From the NCBI GenBank assembly GCA_033557465.1, contig CM066031.1:1442556163-1442620162 (forward strand): 64,000 nucleotides of DNA. The letters are read 5' to 3'. The notes beneath the pieces were generated by a model. That model did not search any database. It worked only from the letters and a program-made list of their open reading frames with translations, and was not told the origin of the DNA. This DNA is from Ichthyophis bannanicus. Taxonomy: Eukaryota; Chordata; Amphibia; Gymnophiona; Ichthyophiidae. Each line of letters begins with the position of its first letter. Position 1 is the first letter of the stretch. Positions 61,435 through 64,000 of this stretch are shown piece after piece. Position numbers and translations under genes: made by a program.

Positions 61435-63240
61435 ATTTATTATTATTTTTTTCTTCTATACCGCGCTATTCACATCAGTGCGGTGTACATCGAACAAAAC
61501 CATATCCATTGCAGGCTTGCTGCAATGCATTCACAGTTGAACAGGGAATGTAACTTGGATACATATGGGGTAATTATCTACAGTTATATACATTGTTGAG
61601 TATCTACAGTTATTTACATTATTGAGTATCTCTCCCTATAGAACCTACACCGAGTAGTATTTTGTGAATAGGTAGTGCTTCAGATCCTTCCTGAATTGGG
61701 TCAGGTTGGTGAGGGCCCTCATGTCTGAGGGTAGGGCATTCCAAGCTCTGGGGGCGTAGATGCTAAAGGCTCTATTAGATGTTGCCTTTGTGCATCTCGT
61801 TGTTTCTTTCGGGACTGTGAGGGTGTTCATCGCTGTGGATCTTCTGATTCTATTGGGGGGTGAGGTGTGTATTAGCTCTGTGATGGATGTAGGGGGCTGA
61901 TTGTTTAGGGCTTTGAAGGTCATAATTAGGATCTTGTATCGGGTTCTGGCTTGTATCGGCAACCAATGGAGCCTTTTTAGGATTGGTGTGATGTGGTCCA
62001 TCCTTGACATTCCTTCTAGCACTCTGGCTGCTGTATTCATTGCCAGTTGGAGAGGGTTTAACGTTGCTTGTGTGAGCCCATATAGGATTGCGTTTGCAAA
62101 ATCGAAGTGTGGCATCACCAGGGCTTGATAGATTGTTCTGAAATCAGTGGTATCAAGTAATGGTCGTAGGTGTCGGAGTGTCTGTATTTTATGGTATATC
62201 GTTTTTACTGTGGTTTTTATGTGTGTTTTCATGTCCAGCCGTTGGTCTAGGGTGATGCCTAGGTATCGAATAGTGGATTTAGCTGTCAGCTGTGTATTTT
62301 TTACTTTTAGTGTGGGTGGGGGTGTGAAATCCTGGTTCCTCGTGATGAATAGCACATCCGTCTTGCTGTGATTGATTCGTAAGTTCTGAGTGAGGAGCCA
62401 ATCCGCAACTGTGTCAAAACAGTTTGCTAGTGGGGTAAAATCAGGTTGGTCCGTTGCAAAAGGCATGTATAGGAGAATATCGTCTGCATATGCCAGGCAG
62501 GCGACGTTGAAAGATCGGACCAAGTCGCAGATGGGCTGCATGTAAATGTTAAACATTAATGCAGATAGCGAGGAGCCTTGTGGTACTCCCTGTTTTTGTA
62601 GGAACGGATCTGATGTTGTGATGCCGGTCCTCACTTGTTTCCATCTGTTGGACAGGTAGGATTTACACCAGCTCAATGCTGTGCCCTGAATTCCTTTTTC
62701 CTCAAGACGTTCGATAAGTATTTGATGACTTACAGAGTCAAACGCTGCTGCAATGTCCGTGAATATAAGGACAAAACCTTGGTAGATGTTATCTATTCCT
62801 GAGATTATGGAATTGAAAAGAGTGGTAAGGAGAGTTTCCACGCCGTGTGCTTCCCTGAAGCCATGTTGGGATGGGTCCAGGGAGGCTTCGGTATCAATAT
62901 GTTGTTGAATTTGGCATTGGACCACCTTTTCGATTATTTTGGCTAACAGTGGGATGCTAGATATCGGTCTGTAGGATTCGACTTTTAGAGGGTCTAGTTT
63001 GTTATTCTTCAGTAGCAGTCTGATGGAGGTATGTTTTAAGCTTTGTGGGAAGGATCCCGTTGTGAATGATTGGTCTAGGTAGGATTTTATTTAGGAAGTG
63101 GCTTAGCTCACAACGAAGTTCCCTTATCCAGGCCGCTGGACAGGGATCGTTTGGTGCAGTGGTAGCATTGATGGAGGCGATGGTATCTTAATCTCTTTTG
63201 CCGATATGGTGTTGAATTTGGTCAGTGGGGATGGGTGTGG
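61435..63240 (-). mobile_element. L2-type LINE, 5'-truncated, in DIRS copy E
   Basis: A minus-strand LINE with its 3' tail at 61435-61490, and the C-terminal and catalytic parts of its reverse transcriptase open at 61645-62925. Upstream remnants reach about 63240 (HINGILP-like, then PISSIPLLAKIIEKVVQ next to the frame). There is no endonuclease, so it is 5'-truncated. It interrupts Gag of copy E. Its frame is much better preserved than its host, so it is younger. Confidence 0.85.
61645..62925 (-). pseudogene. L2-type reverse transcriptase, open C-terminal 426 codons
   Basis: An uninterrupted frame with SQHGFREAHGVETLL, FVLIFTDIAAAFDSVSHQIL (first catalytic Asp), QGVPQGSSLSALMFNIYM and VACLAYADDILLYMP with an intact YADD box. 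IRYLGITLDQRLDMKTHIK and SNRAFSIYAPRAWNALPSDM follow, and it ends FRKDLKHYLFTKYYSV. It lacks the endonuclease and the N-terminal reverse transcriptase part, so it is not functional alone. It is the best-preserved L2 sequence here and a guide to the broken copy at 27336-38361. Confidence 0.85.
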
Positions 63241-63244
63241 CGGT

Positions 63245-63660
63245 TTGGGTAGTGGGGTGGGGCTGGTGGGGCTGGGGTTTTGCTAATAGAGTCAGGGTCT
63301 TCTGGTCTTTTCCGGGTAGGGCAGTGTTTGAGCTATGGACTTGGTTCTTTTTGATTTTTTGAGGACAGCCTCAGAGACCACCGACTGGTGTGGTAGCTGT
63401 TGATGTTGTATTTGAGATCCAGTCAGCATGAGGTTGCATGAACCAAAGCCATTTTTTTCCAAACGGATGAATGAAGATCCTGGAGGATCTGTGGAACTGG
63501 CAAGGCTATGTTCTCCTTAGGCATGCTACGGGCCCGTAGGATAGACTGGAAGTCATGTTTGTTGGTCACATATTTTATAAAATATATACATACATCACAA
63601 CCCTGTCCCCACTCTACCCAAACAATGCCCCTATGAACATCTATGCACAGCACATACGAG
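63245..63660 (-). pseudogene. Gag remnant (middle part) of DIRS copy E
   Basis: The minus strand reads SMPKENIALPVPQILQDLHS (compare HFTVPVPPMLERLLFRMWE) and, further on, QLPHQSVVSEAVLKKSKRTK (compare QLPHHSMVVESAMHRLKSQK). This fixes the order with the other Gag piece across the L2 insertion. Upstream Gag and the 5' end are not recognised. Confidence 0.7.
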
Positions 63661-64000
63661 TTATAAAGTATGTACCATCTTGTTTACACACATATATGTA
63701 AGTGTGACAACAGCCACATAGTTTTATAAAAGGCCTTTTCCACATATACAGTAACACTAACTTTATGTTCAGAAAAAGCTTTATAAAATTACCCCCATAA
63801 TGGCGAAAAGAACCTTTAATAAATCAGGCTATATTCATCTCAATTCTCCTGAAATTTTACTCAAGCAGTACATTAAGGAGGTACTGGCTTTACCCAAAGC
63901 AAATTTAATTTTAGTTTCTAAATGTTAATACCTTTCTATGAATACTGTCCCTGAGAATCAGCCAGAAGGTGGTTTTAATATAATTTCTACACCTAAGAGT
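63661..64000. other. Window end, nothing recognised
   Basis: AT-rich sequence with no supported gene or repeat. It may include decayed DIRS sequence or unique flank. Confidence 0.4.

Larger units (their letters stand above)
54955..63660 (-). mobile_element. DIRS-like retrotransposon copy E, old and repeatedly interrupted
   Basis: A minus-strand DIRS-type element with recombinase (about 55010-56110), RNase H and the C-terminal part of reverse transcriptase (56130-56934), the reverse transcriptase core (60100-60857) and Gag pieces (60870-61430 and 63245-63660). It is split by an R2/R4-like remnant, an L2 copy with a solo LTR and a second L2 copy. An internal complementary region is at about 54990-55060; the left terminal repeat beyond it is missing. 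The right end lies outside the recognised part. It is a distinct subfamily, heavily decayed. Confidence 0.8.

Noticed and set aside
57950..63240. One single L2 element spanning both L2 tails
   Set aside because: Two separate 3' tails (57950 and 61435) and two C-terminal coding ends show two insertions, with DIRS sequence between them at 60100-61430.

Overview
The window is vertebrate DNA. It looks like an intron-plus-promoter segment of one host gene that has been filled with transposable elements. The only convincing host coding sequence is one short first coding exon on the minus strand (54221-54332) inside a CpG-rich block (about 54160-54760). Its translation resembles the start of GAREM1 (CABIT-domain GRB2 adaptor of MAPK signalling). 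It ends at a clean splice donor and no second exon is visible, so most of 1-54220 is probably the first intron and 54760-64000 is upstream flank. The repeat content is abundant DIRS-like tyrosine-recombinase retrotransposons together with L2- and CR1-type LINEs, a Penelope-like element, RTE and R2/R4-like remnants, Tc1 and hAT elements and tRNA-SINEs. This points to an amphibian or other non-avian, non-mammalian tetrapod. A caecilian is my best guess, by inference only.

Layout: 1-5937 holds two decayed minus-strand DIRS copies and a SINE. 5938-8799 has no gene. 8802-17235 is a Tc1-like transposon with about 195-bp inverted ends; it carries a nearly complete DIRS copy (8999-14738), other debris and a small hAT MITE. 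17238-19530 has a MITE, an old L2-type fragment and a tRNA-SINE. 19533-21984 is a hAT-type element swollen by a C-rich minisatellite and carrying a long hairpin. 22118-22690 is an RTE remnant. 23378-40240 is a nest: an old DIRS copy split by an L2-type LINE (27336-38361), which is itself split by a hAT element (28663-29885) and by an apparently intact DIRS element (30844-36619). 40245-42842 is a CR1 LINE, 43164-44472 a putative DNA transposon, 46810-47415 an L2 3' end, and 47500-50401 a Penelope-like element with reverse transcriptase and GIY-YIG endonuclease. 50410-54150 is gene-poor, followed by the GAREM1-like first exon. 54955-63660 is another old DIRS copy, interrupted by an R2/R4-like remnant, an L2 copy that carries a solo LTR, and a second L2 copy with an open reverse transcriptase.

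The most interesting system is the DIRS family. The 30844-36619 copy keeps three open frames: Gag, reverse transcriptase-RNase H, and tyrosine recombinase. In this copy and two others Gag ends at the same UUU-UGA-C sequence. From there the +1 frame runs straight into reverse transcriptase. The 0 frame stays open for about 980 codons into the recombinase in the intact copy. This suggests that one recoding site could feed both enzymes. The ends, the internal complementary region and two reconstructed target sites without duplications all fit replication through a circle and insertion by the recombinase.
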